Source: Neurospora intermedia
Taxonomy: Eukaryota > Ascomycota > Sordariomycetes > Sordariales > Sordariaceae
Length of the DNA: 64,000 bases
NCBI GenBank assembly: GCA_037102815.1
Contig: BTPP01000004.1
Location: forward strand, 124,001-188,000
Direction: 5' to 3'
Position numbers and translations under genes: made by a program
Shown: positions 43,271 to 53,897 of the stretch, in pieces
Position numbering within the stretch: the first letter of the stretch is position 1
Layout of the letters: every line of letters starts with the position of its first letter
Notes under the pieces: model-generated
What the model was told of the DNA's origin: nothing
Database searches by the model: none
The model's input: the letters and a program-made list of their open reading frames with translations, nothing else

Positions 43271-44941
43271 CTACTCCAACTCCAACCCCGTCCTCACACA
43301 CTTTTCCGGTCCCCAATAAAGACCCATATCCTCCCAATCCGCCCCTTCCCACTCCCCATATCTAACCTCCCCCTCCGCGCTGTTTATATCTTCTTCATTC
43401 TCGTCCCTCAACCAGTCAACCAGGAAGTGGTCCCCCCATTCCCATGACCCCAGTCTACTCGGCATCCCCTCGCGAAACGGCTTCACCCCCTCCCTCTTAT
43501 TCGCATCCAGCGCCACCTGCCACACGTCCCTCACCCTCTTCCGTAACTCCCTAATAGCAGCTTCAAACACTTGTTTCATCGGATGTGGATGTGGTTCACC
43601 ACCAGAAGCAAAAGGACCGAAGAACTGAAAAGCCGAAGCAGTAAGCCAATCCACCCCCCCGCTTTCACCACGATTAGAGGTACCTTCCATCGACCTATTC
43701 AACTTTAGATATTTATTCAACGCAATGAACGTCGTCAACATACTTCCTCGTAAATGATGCGCCAGTCTGGTTCTAGAAAAGGTCTTGAGGGTTTGATGAT
43801 GCGGGTGGAACCACCAGGGAGACCTGCTGTACCCGTCTTGGAAGATCGCTTCTAGGAACTCTTTTCGGTCTTCTATCTTCGCTGTTTTGGAGGGGGGAGA
43901 AGAATTAAGCGGATGACACCCCGTAGACACATCAAATCCAAATAAAAAGGAAACTTCCACGTCCCGCGCATCAGTGTTGACAATGTCTCCCTGGAAATCG
44001 GTGTTCAAGGAGTGGATGGACCGTCTGATGCGGCTGTAGCCGAAAGGAGGGTGGTACCAGCTTGTGTCTTGGATGCAGTCGTAGTCTGCGGATAAGGGGT
44101 GGTAACTTGAACCTGAATTGTAGGGGGCTCTGAGGTCCTCGGTGAACAAGGGACTCGACGACGACGACGACGACCAAGCGGAGATGAGGTCCGGAGCAAT
44201 GCGGGAGTGGGCGACGGAGAGGACGAGGTTGATCCATTCGAACCCGGTAAACGTGTCGGGGTGTCGCCCGGAGAGAGGGGTGAAGATTGGGCAGCTACAG
44301 TCCATGTCTTTCTCTTCTTCTGTCTCGTCGGTTGTTGTTGTAGAGGTGGAAGTGTCGGAGCAGACGAGGAACGCCCCCACCCCCTCAGACAACAGCTGGC
44401 CGAGGTTGAACAGCCAAAACTCAATCTGCCCGCCTCTAGGTCGGACGAGGTCGTAACCCGTGAACCGGCTGCAGCACATATGCCTCATCTTCTTCCCCAG
44501 CGCGTAGCTGTCGGTGCCATGTTGGGAGTTGGCAGCGTCGTACCGATCTGGCCTTGCGCGGCCGCGGTAAGCAGTCATGGCCATGACAGCGGAGACGAGG
44601 TCGTTCCACCCGCGATCAATCGTCAGCCGCCTCGCAGCGGGCTGGAAGACCATATCTAGCTCCTTTTCGGAAAAATGCAGTCCGAAGGCGTTGGAGGCAG
44701 TGATGCCTAGTGCGGAAAGTCGGGCGTCGAGACGCGTGTGCGCAGGGCGGAGACGGCCATCGGGACAGAGTCGGTTCCAGGCTAGACCGGGGGCGGAGGC
44801 TGTTTTGATAAAGGAGTCGAGGCAGCGGGCTTTGCAGAGGGTGCAGATGTCCGGGTTGGGGCGGATGTAGTCTTTGAGTAGGAGGAGGTAGGCTTGTGGG
44901 TCGTCGGAGAGGTAGTTGAAGATGGGACTTGCAACCGTCAT
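43271..44941 (-). CDS. Unrecognised 556-aa protein, paralogue of the 560-aa protein at 27137
   Basis: An intronless frame starting MTVASPIFNYLSDDPQ. It shares the N-terminal block with the other copy (LKDYIRP, DIC-x2-CKARCLD-x-FIKTASAP, WNRLCPD, LGITASN, FQPAARRLT, AMTAYR, WLFNLGQLLSEG). The middle shares FxWINL/V patterns around an Asp/Thr/Glu-rich insertion. The C-terminal half (HHLRGSMLTTFIALN onward) is less conserved. No membrane segment or catalytic motif recognised. Lies tail-to-tail with the ArAE-type gene. Divergence from the other copy is too large for a recent duplication. Confidence 0.8.
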   Translation of the reverse strand: MTVASPIFNYLSDDPQAYLLLLKDYIRPNPDICTLCKARCLDSFIKTASAPGLAWNRLCPDGRLRPAHTRLDARLSALGITASNAFGLHFSEKELDMVFQPAARRLTIDRGWNDLVSAVMAMTAYRGRARPDRYDAANSQHGTDSYALGKKMRHMCCSRFTGYDLVRPRGGQIEFWLFNLGQLLSEGVGAFLVCSDTSTSTTTTDETEEEKDMDCSCPIFTPLSGRHPDTFTGFEWINLVLSVAHSRIAPDLISAWSSSSSSSPLFTEDLRAPYNSGSSYHPLSADYDCIQDTSWYHPPFGYSRIRRSIHSLNTDFQGDIVNTDARDVEVSFLFGFDVSTGCHPLNSSPPSKTAKIEDRKEFLEAIFQDGYSRSPWWFHPHHQTLKTFSRTRLAHHLRGSMLTTFIALNKYLKLNRSMEGTSNRGESGGVDWLTASAFQFFGPFASGGEPHPHPMKQVFEAAIRELRKRVRDVWQVALDANKREGVKPFREGMPSRLGSWEWGDHFLVDWLRDENEEDINSAEGEVRYGEWEGADWEDMGLYWGPEKCVRTGLELE

Positions 44942-45686
44942 TTTGGCACTTGATGGTCAAGTGGTTGAGTTTGTGATTTGGGAGAAACCGAGAGTATACC
45001 TACTTCTAATGGGATACCCTAGACTGGGCCTATTATACCGAGGAACTGACTCCCAAGAGGACCAATGTCCCATTATTACGCACTCTTGCAGTCGTCTCTC
45101 AACCTCTTCACACAGGTGTATCACTCCCGGTCAAGCTCTGGGGTTCGTTATCGACTGGAGTGTTGTCGCCCGCCATGGGACCAATGGTGATCCCATTAGA
45201 GAACCGAACAGCTTCTTGCCGCCAGCCGGCTGGAATAAAAATTTGGTTTACTCGCGGTGTCGAGTTGGTCATGCTTCCTATGCCCAGGCAGGTGATCAGC
45301 CCAGACCGACTCCTCAACTTCACCCCAACTCTCATTTCGCCTCGGTCCCGAGTCTCGACTCCCGGGCACTGTCCCAAACCTAGGTGAATAACGGTCAGTC
45401 ATTCCCATGTACATGTGTCACAGCACCAAGATGTATTCTCCTCATACCCAAGATACCTTGACTCTCTTCCTGCACCATAATATTAAATCGCTACCTCTAC
45501 AGCTCCACCTGACTATTATCCATGAACCATGATTGAATTTCGCTGAGCATGATTCCAAACACCAAAACACCAAACGCCACGCTACCTAACCAGTTTCCCA
45601 CAACCCATCAGTGTCTGGGTAGGTTTTCACTCCCTACAGGAACGATGCCCCCTCTAGCCTAGTCTTCATTGACTTCTTTTGTTTCC
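44942..45686. other. Intergenic, promoter of the 556-aa gene
   Basis: 745 bp between the start of the minus-strand 556-aa gene and the stop of the minus-strand helicase gene. Short overlapping frames at 45108-45414 on both strands have no support. Nothing else recognised. Confidence 0.5.
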
Positions 45687-48671
45687 CTAAAACTCATCAA
45701 CATCACTCCATTCCATGGTCGCACTAGCACTTCCGCTTCCCGTAGAGCTAGCACCGCTTCCACTAACGCCCGACGACATGGAATTCTCCCTGCCTCTACC
45801 CGTAAGAAGCATATCCGTCTCCCACTTGCTCAATTGCCCTTCTCCATTGTCATTCCGACGACCGGTCTGTGCTGATGTGGACGGCTTTGGAGATACCTGG
45901 TTGCTATCCGCGATGCACCCATTGCGTTCACAGAATGCAATGATTTGGGCCCATTCCGTTCCCTTTTCTCCTCTGGTTTTCGAAGTTGGAGGTCCCTTGT
46001 CTTTCTCCGCATGCCTGCCATCCTCCTTCTCAGGACCAGTGTCCCCCCCTTGAGGGCTATCGTCGTCCTGCTCTTCATCCCCCATCATAACCTCCCTACT
46101 CCCCAAAATGATCAGTCCAAACTTGGCCCTCGTCAGCGCCACATTCAGTTGATTCCTGATCCCACCCCCCGCCTGACTCTCCTGCCTAACACCCCCCGGC
46201 AAAATCCCCCACCCCAACCCGCGATCCCTCTCCACAAACCTCTTTCGACTCCTCGTCACACACAAAATCACCACTCCATGCTCCAACCCTTGAAATGCCT
46301 CGGTCGGCCCCACGTTCACCTCCCACATCATACCGTACTGCTCACTCCTGATCAAGCTGCGTATCAGCCGCACCTGCGCTTTGAAGGGGGACATGATGCA
46401 GATTTCTGATTGCTTCACCAGCCCAGAACGAAAAAGGGACAAGGCGTATTGACATGCCAAGTGGGCTTCACCGACGTTAAACCAGCCTCCGGTGGTGGCT
46501 GTCGAGGAAGGAGACTCGGGCGAGGGGGCTTCCAGGTCGTCGGGGGAGGGGTTGTCATGATACAAGATAGGCCAGCGACGACCGCGCCACCCGGCCCAGG
46601 ATTTCAGTCGGTTGCGTTCGTGGCGATCGGCTTCGGCGACGAGAGTGTCGAAGTAAAAGAGTTTGGAAGGCATCGCCAAAATGGCAGGGTGGGAGCGGTA
46701 GTTCCTGATGAGATTGGTAAAGGGCGGGCGTAAGATGGGGAGTAAGTCCGGGTGAAGTTGGTATTGCTGTTTGGGCGGCTGAGCATCTTTGGCGAGGCGC
46801 CGGGCTAAGGGGTGGTTGGCGTAAACAGGTCGCTTGAAGAGACGAGCAAAGAGGGATTCTTGGAGAGGGGTGGAGGGACAGGAGGTGCGTGGGTTGAGTT
46901 GTTGTTCGTCGCCGGCCATTATTACGAGGGGGTTCAAGAGCGGTTCGGGACCTTTGAGAGGAGGGGAGACGACGTGGAGAGGGATGAGGGCTTCGGGCTC
47001 CATGGCTTGGGCGGCTTCGTCGATTAGGAGGGCGCCCCAGTGTAGACTGGCTTTGGAAGGGGGTGGCAAGGTAGGATGGATTTGTTGATGCAAGGTGGAG
47101 GAGACGGTGAACAGGTCCAAGTTGGTCAGACGCGCGTACATCAGCATGGAGGCGTCTCGGCAAGAGGTGACAATGATGCGGTAAGACATGAGTTGGGCGA
47201 AGGGAGGCAGGGCAAAGACGTCATTTTGTATGTAGCAATAGGGAAGGAGGTTGCTCAACACCTCTCGTGAGTCCCGGGTTGGCCGGTTGAGACGAAGAAG
47301 CTCGTTGCGACTCATGGACTTGGAGAGCCGATCGGCCAAGGTATCGGCTGCTGGTTCGGATGGGGCACAGACGAGAATATGGGCACAGTTGGGGACATTG
47401 CGGACGAGCTGGAGGGCAATTTCGATCATGGTCTTGGTCTTGCCTGTTCCGGGAGGACCCGAGATGAGATAGGGCATAGTGCCGTAGTTCTGGCACAGGA
47501 CTGAGTCGACAGCTATACGCTGTTCGTAGTTCAAAGACTCGTCGAATCGTGCACTGTCGTAGTGCTCCAGCCAGTTGACGACGTGGGTCTGGGAATTGCA
47601 GTCTGCTTCCGTGGGGAACAGCATAGACTGTTTCCAGTAAACATTGGTGGTGGACAACTCATCCGCCTTGGGTCTCGCGGAGCCGTTATGAGTGACCTCG
47701 TCGATGAAGGAATCTAGCGCATCAAAGTCATTTTTAAGGACTTGTTCTGCCAGATCCAGCGACTGCGTGATGTGGGGGAGCACGTCCAACATGGGCGTAT
47801 ACCGGACCATGGGTACGAAGAACTGAATGTTGAACTTGACCACAAACTCTGTCGGCCAAGGCGGGATCATGGTCGGAGTAACGACTTCAGCCGTGTGATA
47901 GGTGATTCCAGCTACCTGCAAGACGAGAGTCTCGGTTGCTCTGACCACTGCGGAAACGCGGGCGTTGTAGATGTATCCGGTCCATGGGAAAAAGTTGGAT
48001 TCAAAGTGGCCGCCATAGTCGAAGCGTAACTGGCGCAGCTGCACCTCGTCGTCCACTTGGACGTTTGGAGTGTTCTCGCGAAGCCCTGGGACGGTGATGG
48101 TTACCGTCGGTTCGTTTGGGTCATTGAACTTGAGGATTCCCGTGTGGCCGTATAGCGAATAAGAAGCGTTCTCCTTTCGTTGGTAAGCAAGCTCGACCTC
48201 GATCAAGGACCGAAAGTATTTCTCGTAGCATTGTGGTGAGAGATGGGGTGCTTCGGAGGAGAGATGGTCGGCGAACTGGGGCCGAGGAAGGGCGGGCAAA
48301 AGACTGGTGGGCAAGATGCCCGAGATGTACTGGAGGTAATCGATATGTGTCTTTGGGAAGGTGTCGATAACAGTGCCGGCGTACTCGTTGATCTGCTTCA
48401 GGGCGGCTGGCACGAAGGTGGGTGCGTAGACGTCGAAGCCCCGAGCGTACTGTTCATCGGCGTCAAAAGCTGGAGGGGTTTCGGCGGGTGGTGGAGGAAA
48501 CCAGAGGCCTTGTGCGAGCGTTGCTTGTGTCTTGGCTGATTTTTTGGTTTGGGGATTCGGGGCCGCATGCTTGAAGTGCGTTGTTGGCAGCGGGAGCGTG
48601 TCTTGACCAGTTTCGGGGTTGACGATAGGCAGCGCCTTGGACTGTTTCGGCGGCAGAGTGAAGAAGGCCAT
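45687..48671 (-). CDS. SF1 RNA helicase of the SDE3/MOV10 (UPF1-like) group
   Basis: 994 aa in one exon, start MAFFTLPPKQSKALP. Helicase motifs in order: GPPGTGKT (residues 405-412, Walker A), DEAAQ (551-555, motif II), GDEQQLNP (587-594), NYRSHP (657-662), GPTEAFQGLE (788-797) and NVALTRAK (843-850). The region before the helicase core holds a beta-rich block (residues 160-300) as in SDE3/MOV10 proteins, rather than the Zn-binding CH domain of UPF1. The tail is acidic and Ser-rich. Family members support RNA silencing, and in Neurospora the SDE3/Hrr1-like SAD-3 acts in meiotic silencing. Orthology to SAD-3 is possible but not shown here. Confidence 0.85.
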   Translation of the reverse strand: MAFFTLPPKQSKALPIVNPETGQDTLPLPTTHFKHAAPNPQTKKSAKTQATLAQGLWFPPPPAETPPAFDADEQYARGFDVYAPTFVPAALKQINEYAGTVIDTFPKTHIDYLQYISGILPTSLLPALPRPQFADHLSSEAPHLSPQCYEKYFRSLIEVELAYQRKENASYSLYGHTGILKFNDPNEPTVTITVPGLRENTPNVQVDDEVQLRQLRFDYGGHFESNFFPWTGYIYNARVSAVVRATETLVLQVAGITYHTAEVVTPTMIPPWPTEFVVKFNIQFFVPMVRYTPMLDVLPHITQSLDLAEQVLKNDFDALDSFIDEVTHNGSARPKADELSTTNVYWKQSMLFPTEADCNSQTHVVNWLEHYDSARFDESLNYEQRIAVDSVLCQNYGTMPYLISGPPGTGKTKTMIEIALQLVRNVPNCAHILVCAPSEPAADTLADRLSKSMSRNELLRLNRPTRDSREVLSNLLPYCYIQNDVFALPPFAQLMSYRIIVTSCRDASMLMYARLTNLDLFTVSSTLHQQIHPTLPPPSKASLHWGALLIDEAAQAMEPEALIPLHVVSPPLKGPEPLLNPLVIMAGDEQQLNPRTSCPSTPLQESLFARLFKRPVYANHPLARRLAKDAQPPKQQYQLHPDLLPILRPPFTNLIRNYRSHPAILAMPSKLFYFDTLVAEADRHERNRLKSWAGWRGRRWPILYHDNPSPDDLEAPSPESPSSTATTGGWFNVGEAHLACQYALSLFRSGLVKQSEICIMSPFKAQVRLIRSLIRSEQYGMMWEVNVGPTEAFQGLEHGVVILCVTRSRKRFVERDRGLGWGILPGGVRQESQAGGGIRNQLNVALTRAKFGLIILGSREVMMGDEEQDDDSPQGGDTGPEKEDGRHAEKDKGPPTSKTRGEKGTEWAQIIAFCERNGCIADSNQVSPKPSTSAQTGRRNDNGEGQLSKWETDMLLTGRGRENSMSSGVSGSGASSTGSGSASATMEWSDVDEF

Positions 48672-49155
48672 GATGAGGACCTGTACTTATTCACCATGTC
48701 TTGACGACGCCGAGCACACATGGGGATTGGGCTTGTAAGAGAGTTGTCGTCGACCATGGCTCAGCCGACGATGATGAAGATGATTGATAAAAGAGGTTGG
48801 GCGAAGAGAGTTACAAACAAACACCCGCCCGACCCAATGAAACAGAGCTGCCTGCCGCCCGCCCACGCAGCCCATTGCAGCCTAACAATTTTGTGCTGCC
48901 GCTCGGTGATGATTGGCTAGGTGCTTCAGCGACGGGAGTCCGTGCCACAACCGCTGCAACCCAATGGCCAGAATACTAGGTACCTCTACCTACCTACTAT
49001 AAGTCCAGTACTGGTTTGTTTGTTAGTAGCTTGGTACACTAGGCGCCAATGGGTAATGGATGGATGTATCAACCAAAACACCCGACGCTCAATTATAATC
49101 CACATGGTATCTCCAAATAAGTCCACGAAGAACACTCAAACACGCCTGCTCTCCT
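48672..49155. other. Intergenic, helicase promoter and HPP gene 3' flank
   Basis: 484 bp between the helicase start and the stop of the HPP-family gene. It contains a short TIR-element fragment at 49002-49044. No coding sequence supported. Confidence 0.5.
49002..49044 (+). repeat. End fragment of the 266-bp TIR element family
   Basis: AGTCCAGTACTGGTTTGTTT followed by GTTAG and TTGGTACACTAGG matches the left end of the 37015 element, including sequence just inside the terminal repeat. The rest of the element is absent. A TA precedes it. Confidence 0.65.
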
Positions 49156-50522
49156 TCATAACCGTTTACAAATCGTCTCCAAGAACGTCACCTCCTCGGG
49201 CCTCAAACTAAGACCCTCGGGAATCTCCACTCCTCGCCTCGAAATCACCACCCTGAGTCCTCTCTCACCATCATCATCACCCCCCGACTCGGACACTGCT
49301 CCGCAACTCTGCGCTTCAATATCCACATCTCTCAACGTCTCATCACTCCTCGTTCCTCTTCCCAGTTGCGACTGCGAACTTGTCTCTTCACTTTCTTTAC
49401 CACCACCACTTGCCCCCTTCTCCAAGCCAGCCACCTCTTTTTCTTCCCCCTCCCCCTTGCCCCCCGTCCAAAACTCCCCCGTCGGTTCCGGACTCCACCA
49501 ATAAATCGGAAACCTTCTCTGCAAATTATTCACCACCAGCGCACAGCACATCATGGTGGCACACCCCAGCATCACAGGCGCAATCAAGAACCAGCCCAGC
49601 GCCTGCACCTGGTCGTCCAAAACCGCCATGAGGGCCGTCGCGCCCGCGGGCGGGTGCACCGTACCTGTGAGCGCCATGACGGCCGTGGCACAGGCGCAGG
49701 CGAGCGAGGCGCCCACCCAGCGAATGGATTCAAAGTGCGGGGAGAGGGCAAAGAGTTTGGCGATGGAGATGCCGACTATGGAGGAGAGAAGTTGGCCGCC
49801 GATGGCGTTGCGGGGCTGGGAGAGGGGGGATTCGATGGCGTAGAAGTCGAGGACTGCTGCTGCGCCCTGTTTGTTTTTTTGTAGGTTAGGTTAGTGAATT
49901 GTAGTAGTGTAGGTATGCAAGACAACGAACAGTAGCCGGTAGGGGTGAGTGGGTAGGTGGGTGAAGGTGGATGCATGACATGGAAAATCCGGGGTTAGTC
50001 AGCAAGCATGCTTGCTTGGTTCCTTGGTGGTGTTGGCGTACATCAATCAATAGTTGATGTAAATCCGGGGGCGGGATGTGACGCCACGACATTGCATCGC
50101 CCAGCCAGCCAGCCCAAGTTGCCCAACTACCGTCTATCCATCAAACCCACAACACAACACACATATCCTTCACAATCATCATCACCATCATCATCATCAC
50201 CTAAGAAAGAAAGAAAAAGACCTACAAAACTCCCCACAACAACCGGCACCCCCCTCCCACGAAACCCTTCATAATGCTCCCCCACCTCCCCAATAATCGT
50301 AATCGTCACAAACACGCCCACAAACGCAAACAGAATGATTGCCAAATTTCCTAGCGCCGGCTTCTTCGCCCGTTGTGATGCTGGGCTTCGATACCCCAAA
50401 AAGTGAGAAATGGGCGTCGGGAAATGCGATAGAAAGGAGGCTGGAATAAACGGGTTGATGAAGTGGTCCATTTCGAGATGCCATGTTGTTGGACGGGTGC
50501 GGTACCATGGCGTATTAGGCAT
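49156..50522 (-). CDS. HPP-family integral membrane protein
   Basis: Two exons on the minus strand: 50522-50226 (99 codons) and 49866-49156, giving 335 aa. The intron is 359 nt (GTAGGT to AAACAG), long for this genome. Splicing creates GSFGAAAVLDF...ESPLSQPRN, the expected HPP-family join. The diagnostic TGTVHPPAGATALMAV follows. About four membrane helices are visible (NLAIILFAFVGVFVTI, the SSIVGISIAKLFAL region, CACATAVMAL, FLIAPVMLGCATMMCC). The C-terminal tail is soluble and acidic. HPP proteins are membrane proteins; a plant/cyanobacterial member has been linked to nitrite transport. The fungal role is not established. Start MPNTPWYR chosen because it leads straight into the conserved part. 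Confidence 0.88.
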
Positions 50523-51099
50523 GGTTCGTTGGATGTGTTTTTTTTTGGTAGTGAAATTGTTCGTCGGGTTGAGTATCGGATTTGAATTTGGGTCGTGTAA
50601 AAGTTGGGTCGGTAGGTACAGTAGGCAAGATATGGAACTTTCCGTCTTGGTACTTGTAGGTATCCACTGAAGAAAATGTTCGAAAACAGAAAGTAGAAAA
50701 AGAGAAACAAACAACAAGCTCAAGGCAACAAAAAGGTCCCCAAAAAGATCAATCAGGTGCCACGCCTCGAGTGTTATATTCATTCCCTCTTTGATTCAAT
50801 TCCCCTTGTTGACCGCTGCCCTAGAAAACTTGGTTTCAGTTTCCAACACGTAATAGCTCGAAAACTGTTCTTGTTACGTTTAGTTTCGTTCCCGCTCTCT
50901 CGATGGATGGATCGATCCCGAATGACGGTCTAGTCTACCCGGTCTGTCCGGTGAAAGAAAGAGAAAAAAAAAAAACACCGAACAGCCGAGGAGCCAAGGT
51001 CGTGTGTGGTCAAAATAAGGTGGTGTCTCGGTGTGTTCCCATGATCTCATCCGATGGGTCCTAGTTGGGCGGGTCAGGTCCAGTAGGTTTGGATGAATA

Positions 51100-51432
51100 C
51101 AGTAATGTGCCCTGTAAATGCAACTAATCCGGGCAGGTCATTTTCCTTGCAGTTACTAGGTCCTTGCACTTACTGGTAGCTGCACAGGGGGCTTGAGACA
51201 GCCAGTGACAGCTCCGATAAATGGTTCTTATAGTCTGATAGGGATGACAGGGGGCCAAGAACCCCCTGCTAAGTACCCTGTTAGCTGCAAATTTGTATGG
51301 GCGGCCAGCCGGCTGGCTTGCATTTAGCAGTTAGCAGGCCATACCATAGTAAAATAATTCGGGCACGGAAATTTCTAGCAATAACCGGGTCCTTGCACTT
51401 ATAGGGACTGACATTTACAGGGCACATTACTG
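51100..51432. mobile_element. 333-bp TIR element with TA target site (MITE-like), second family
   Basis: The ends are perfect 21-bp inverted repeats starting CAGTAATGTGCCCTGTAAAT, flanked by TA on both sides (51098-51099 and 51433-51434). Inside, GGTCCTTGCACTTA occurs twice (near 51160 and 51389) and a GCCAGCCGGCTGGC palindrome lies near 51304. No coding capacity. Perfect ends suggest more recent movement than the 266-bp family. Confidence 0.85.
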
Positions 51433-52917
51433 TAGCCAGGTGGGTGGATCCACCGGATGGACCTAACTTCACGGTAGCCTCAACTACCGAAAAGTGTCCG
51501 CCAAAACAACCTAGGCAATAAATGGCAGGTTCACTGTCGGGTTTTAGGGGATGGGCAGGCGGGGTGCACGAGCTAGAAGTGGAAGTTCGGGCGGGAGGAT
51601 TCAGGTCCAAGAGGAGGAGGTGAGCTAGGGGGCAGATCAGGCAGGTGACGGGAAATGAGCGGGAATGGAAGAAAAGGGTCGAGGGGAGGCCAAATGCAGA
51701 TCTTTTGACTCCAGGACACTAAACGATGGTAACGGAGTGATGGGCTTCGGGATCTCGGGGATCGGGAAATTGAGATGAAGTGTAAGAATGGAAACTCCAA
51801 AAAAAAAGAGTGGTGCCTTGCTGTCTTATAATTCTCCGTCTCGCCTACCTTGGACAAACTAAGAAGCTAAAGTGGAAAGCAGCATACGAAAGTGCAAAGA
51901 GATGCCGTCTCCATAACCACACCCTTCTCGCCCGCGTATAACCTATGGACTGAAATACAATAAGCAGCTACCTCAACTGTAATCAGCCAAACATGGCCCA
52001 CAGTGTCCGGTCCGTCCCCGTTTATTCGGCGGCGAGAAAAACAAACCGGCGACATATGAAGATGACACTGTGACTCAACATCCAAAAACCCATGGATTTC
52101 CACGCGCTAACCGCGAGATAGCGCTGCAGCCTGAATCTGCCCGTCGTCGCTTCTTTCACCTGAGCAAACAGGTGAATGTCGCTTCGATCCAGTCCCTCCC
52201 CCGGGCATCAGATTTGCTAACAGAAACTCCGAATCAGGCTTAGCGGCCGCCTTCGTTGTCCGAGTGGTCCGTGTTACCGGCCACCACCCGGTTCGGTCCT
52301 GCGCGGCTATCTCCGCGGAGCTTATATCTTATGTCCCGTCCGGCTGGCGCGCCGTTCAAGTCTGGTGCCTTTTCTCATTTATTCGAGAGTTTGTAGTGTA
52401 GAATATGTGGCGCGGATTTCGGACACGATCCTTTTTAGTCCTGCCGCTCGTAAGCCCACAGGAACATACATGCCCGCTAGCAGTAAACCCTTCTTGATGA
52501 ATTTGGGTATGGAAAAGGACTATGTATATATCTGGCATAGCCCTCAGCTCCCAAACCGCACTTCTGTAGATATGCCCTTTCTGGAGCCTTAGTGCGAGTG
52601 TGATACCTGGAGAACTCCTCAGCAATGATACGTAGCGATGGCTAAGATAGGGTAAGTTGTGAAGCGCTGAGGGAGAAGGGAAGAGCGCGCGCAGGCGAGC
52701 ATGGGGTATTTGTCGATGTCAACGCCAAGACATGTTATGGGCAAGAGAAACGACATGGACTACTATACTTGCTGAGGATAAAGATGGGCTTGGGGTAGCG
52801 GGAAGAGACCAGAGGACCAGGGCTTTGAAGGTGTCGAATCTGAGCTGTTAATGTCGTGGAATCACATGTGGCGGATGCTGCATGGGAAGTGGTCGTAAAC
52901 AAATTGAATATGAGTAC

Positions 52918-53214
52918 CTAGTCCAGTTCTGCCAGCCGTCTCGGCCAAGGACGGCCCTGCCAAGTCATCTTTTCAGGTCTAGCCTCGTTTGGCCGGTCTG
53001 GGTTCTGGATGATGAACTTGACGAGAGGTGTAGGGTCGAACTGCGTTGGCTCGTCCTCGACAAAATAGTTGAGACCTTTATCGTTATACCTTGAGGGAAG
53101 TTGAGGACAAGTTTGTGTGAGGGAAGAAAACAGACACTGCCCGCCGAGTAGGTCCCTTTGTACAAGTCGGGGAGGAGCAACTACAGGCATTGATCGTATA
53201 CTCGTTAGTGTCAT
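52918..53214 (-). CDS. Possible small protein or exon, unrecognised
   Basis: 98 codons starting MTLTSIRSMPVV; the second half (GLNYFVEDEPTQFDPTP, then PDRPNEARPEKMTWQGR) has coding-like codon choice and charged composition. A single exon of a spliced gene or a gene relic is possible. No family match and no neighbour evidence. Confidence 0.25.
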   Translation of the reverse strand: MTLTSIRSMPVVAPPRLVQRDLLGGQCLFSSLTQTCPQLPSRYNDKGLNYFVEDEPTQFDPTPLVKFIIQNPDRPNEARPEKMTWQGRPWPRRLAELD

Positions 53215-53897
53215 GGGGTAACTCTGCGCGGATCATTAACATTAGTCGCTGTAGGGGGTGGAACGTGAGAAGCTATCAGTTTAGTGTGGCATTCGCTAGC
53301 AAAAGTGCTAACAATAGGTTCCGAGAAGATCGGATTGCGAACCAACAAGCTGAAAATGTACGTAACAGAAGAACTCATGTTCCACCACCCACGAAATTCA
53401 GGTCACTTACTTCGTTTGATAGCTGATCACATAAATTCCTGTTCACTACCTATTCTCAGATATTGAGATGGACTTGGGCACGAGTGGCATTGCTGGTGGC
53501 ATTCAGAGATGCCTATGTAGCAAGACTGTCAGTAGTAACACACAGAGAGGATTACCCCGCTAAAAAGCAGTGGTGCTCAATTACCCCACACTCAGCCCAC
53601 AGCACTTCCCTGCCCAAGCCAAACAGCTTTTTCCACTTCGTCATCTTCTTGATTGAACCAACTCTGACCAATTCCACCACCATCACCACGACTGCGAATC
53701 GCAAAATTGCGACACAACAATACCAAAACGACAATCACCGATTGAAGTACTCGATCCAACTACGCGAGGACACACACCCTCTATTCGCGGTCCCGATCCA
53801 ACGCACAATCTGACTCGTTGTCGACCTACCTCTCGACCTACCCATACCTTACTCAACACCATACCCATCGCCAACTAACGACCTTCAACCGCCCAAG

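Larger units (their letters stand above)
50523..53897. other. 3.4-kb gene-poor stretch with a TIR element
   Basis: Upstream of the HPP gene the minus frame stays open to about 50783 but looks like leader. A complete 333-bp TIR element lies at 51100-51432. A minus frame at 52918-53214 has codon use resembling coding sequence. The last 300 bp before 53898 are Pro/Thr-type low-complexity leader of the Dom34 gene. Nothing else is recognised. Confidence 0.45.

Noticed and set aside
49776-49976. Minus frame at the exon-2 start of the HPP gene
   Set aside because: Different register from the HPP coding sequence, which is fixed by the conserved SPLSQPRN and VHPPAGATAL blocks.
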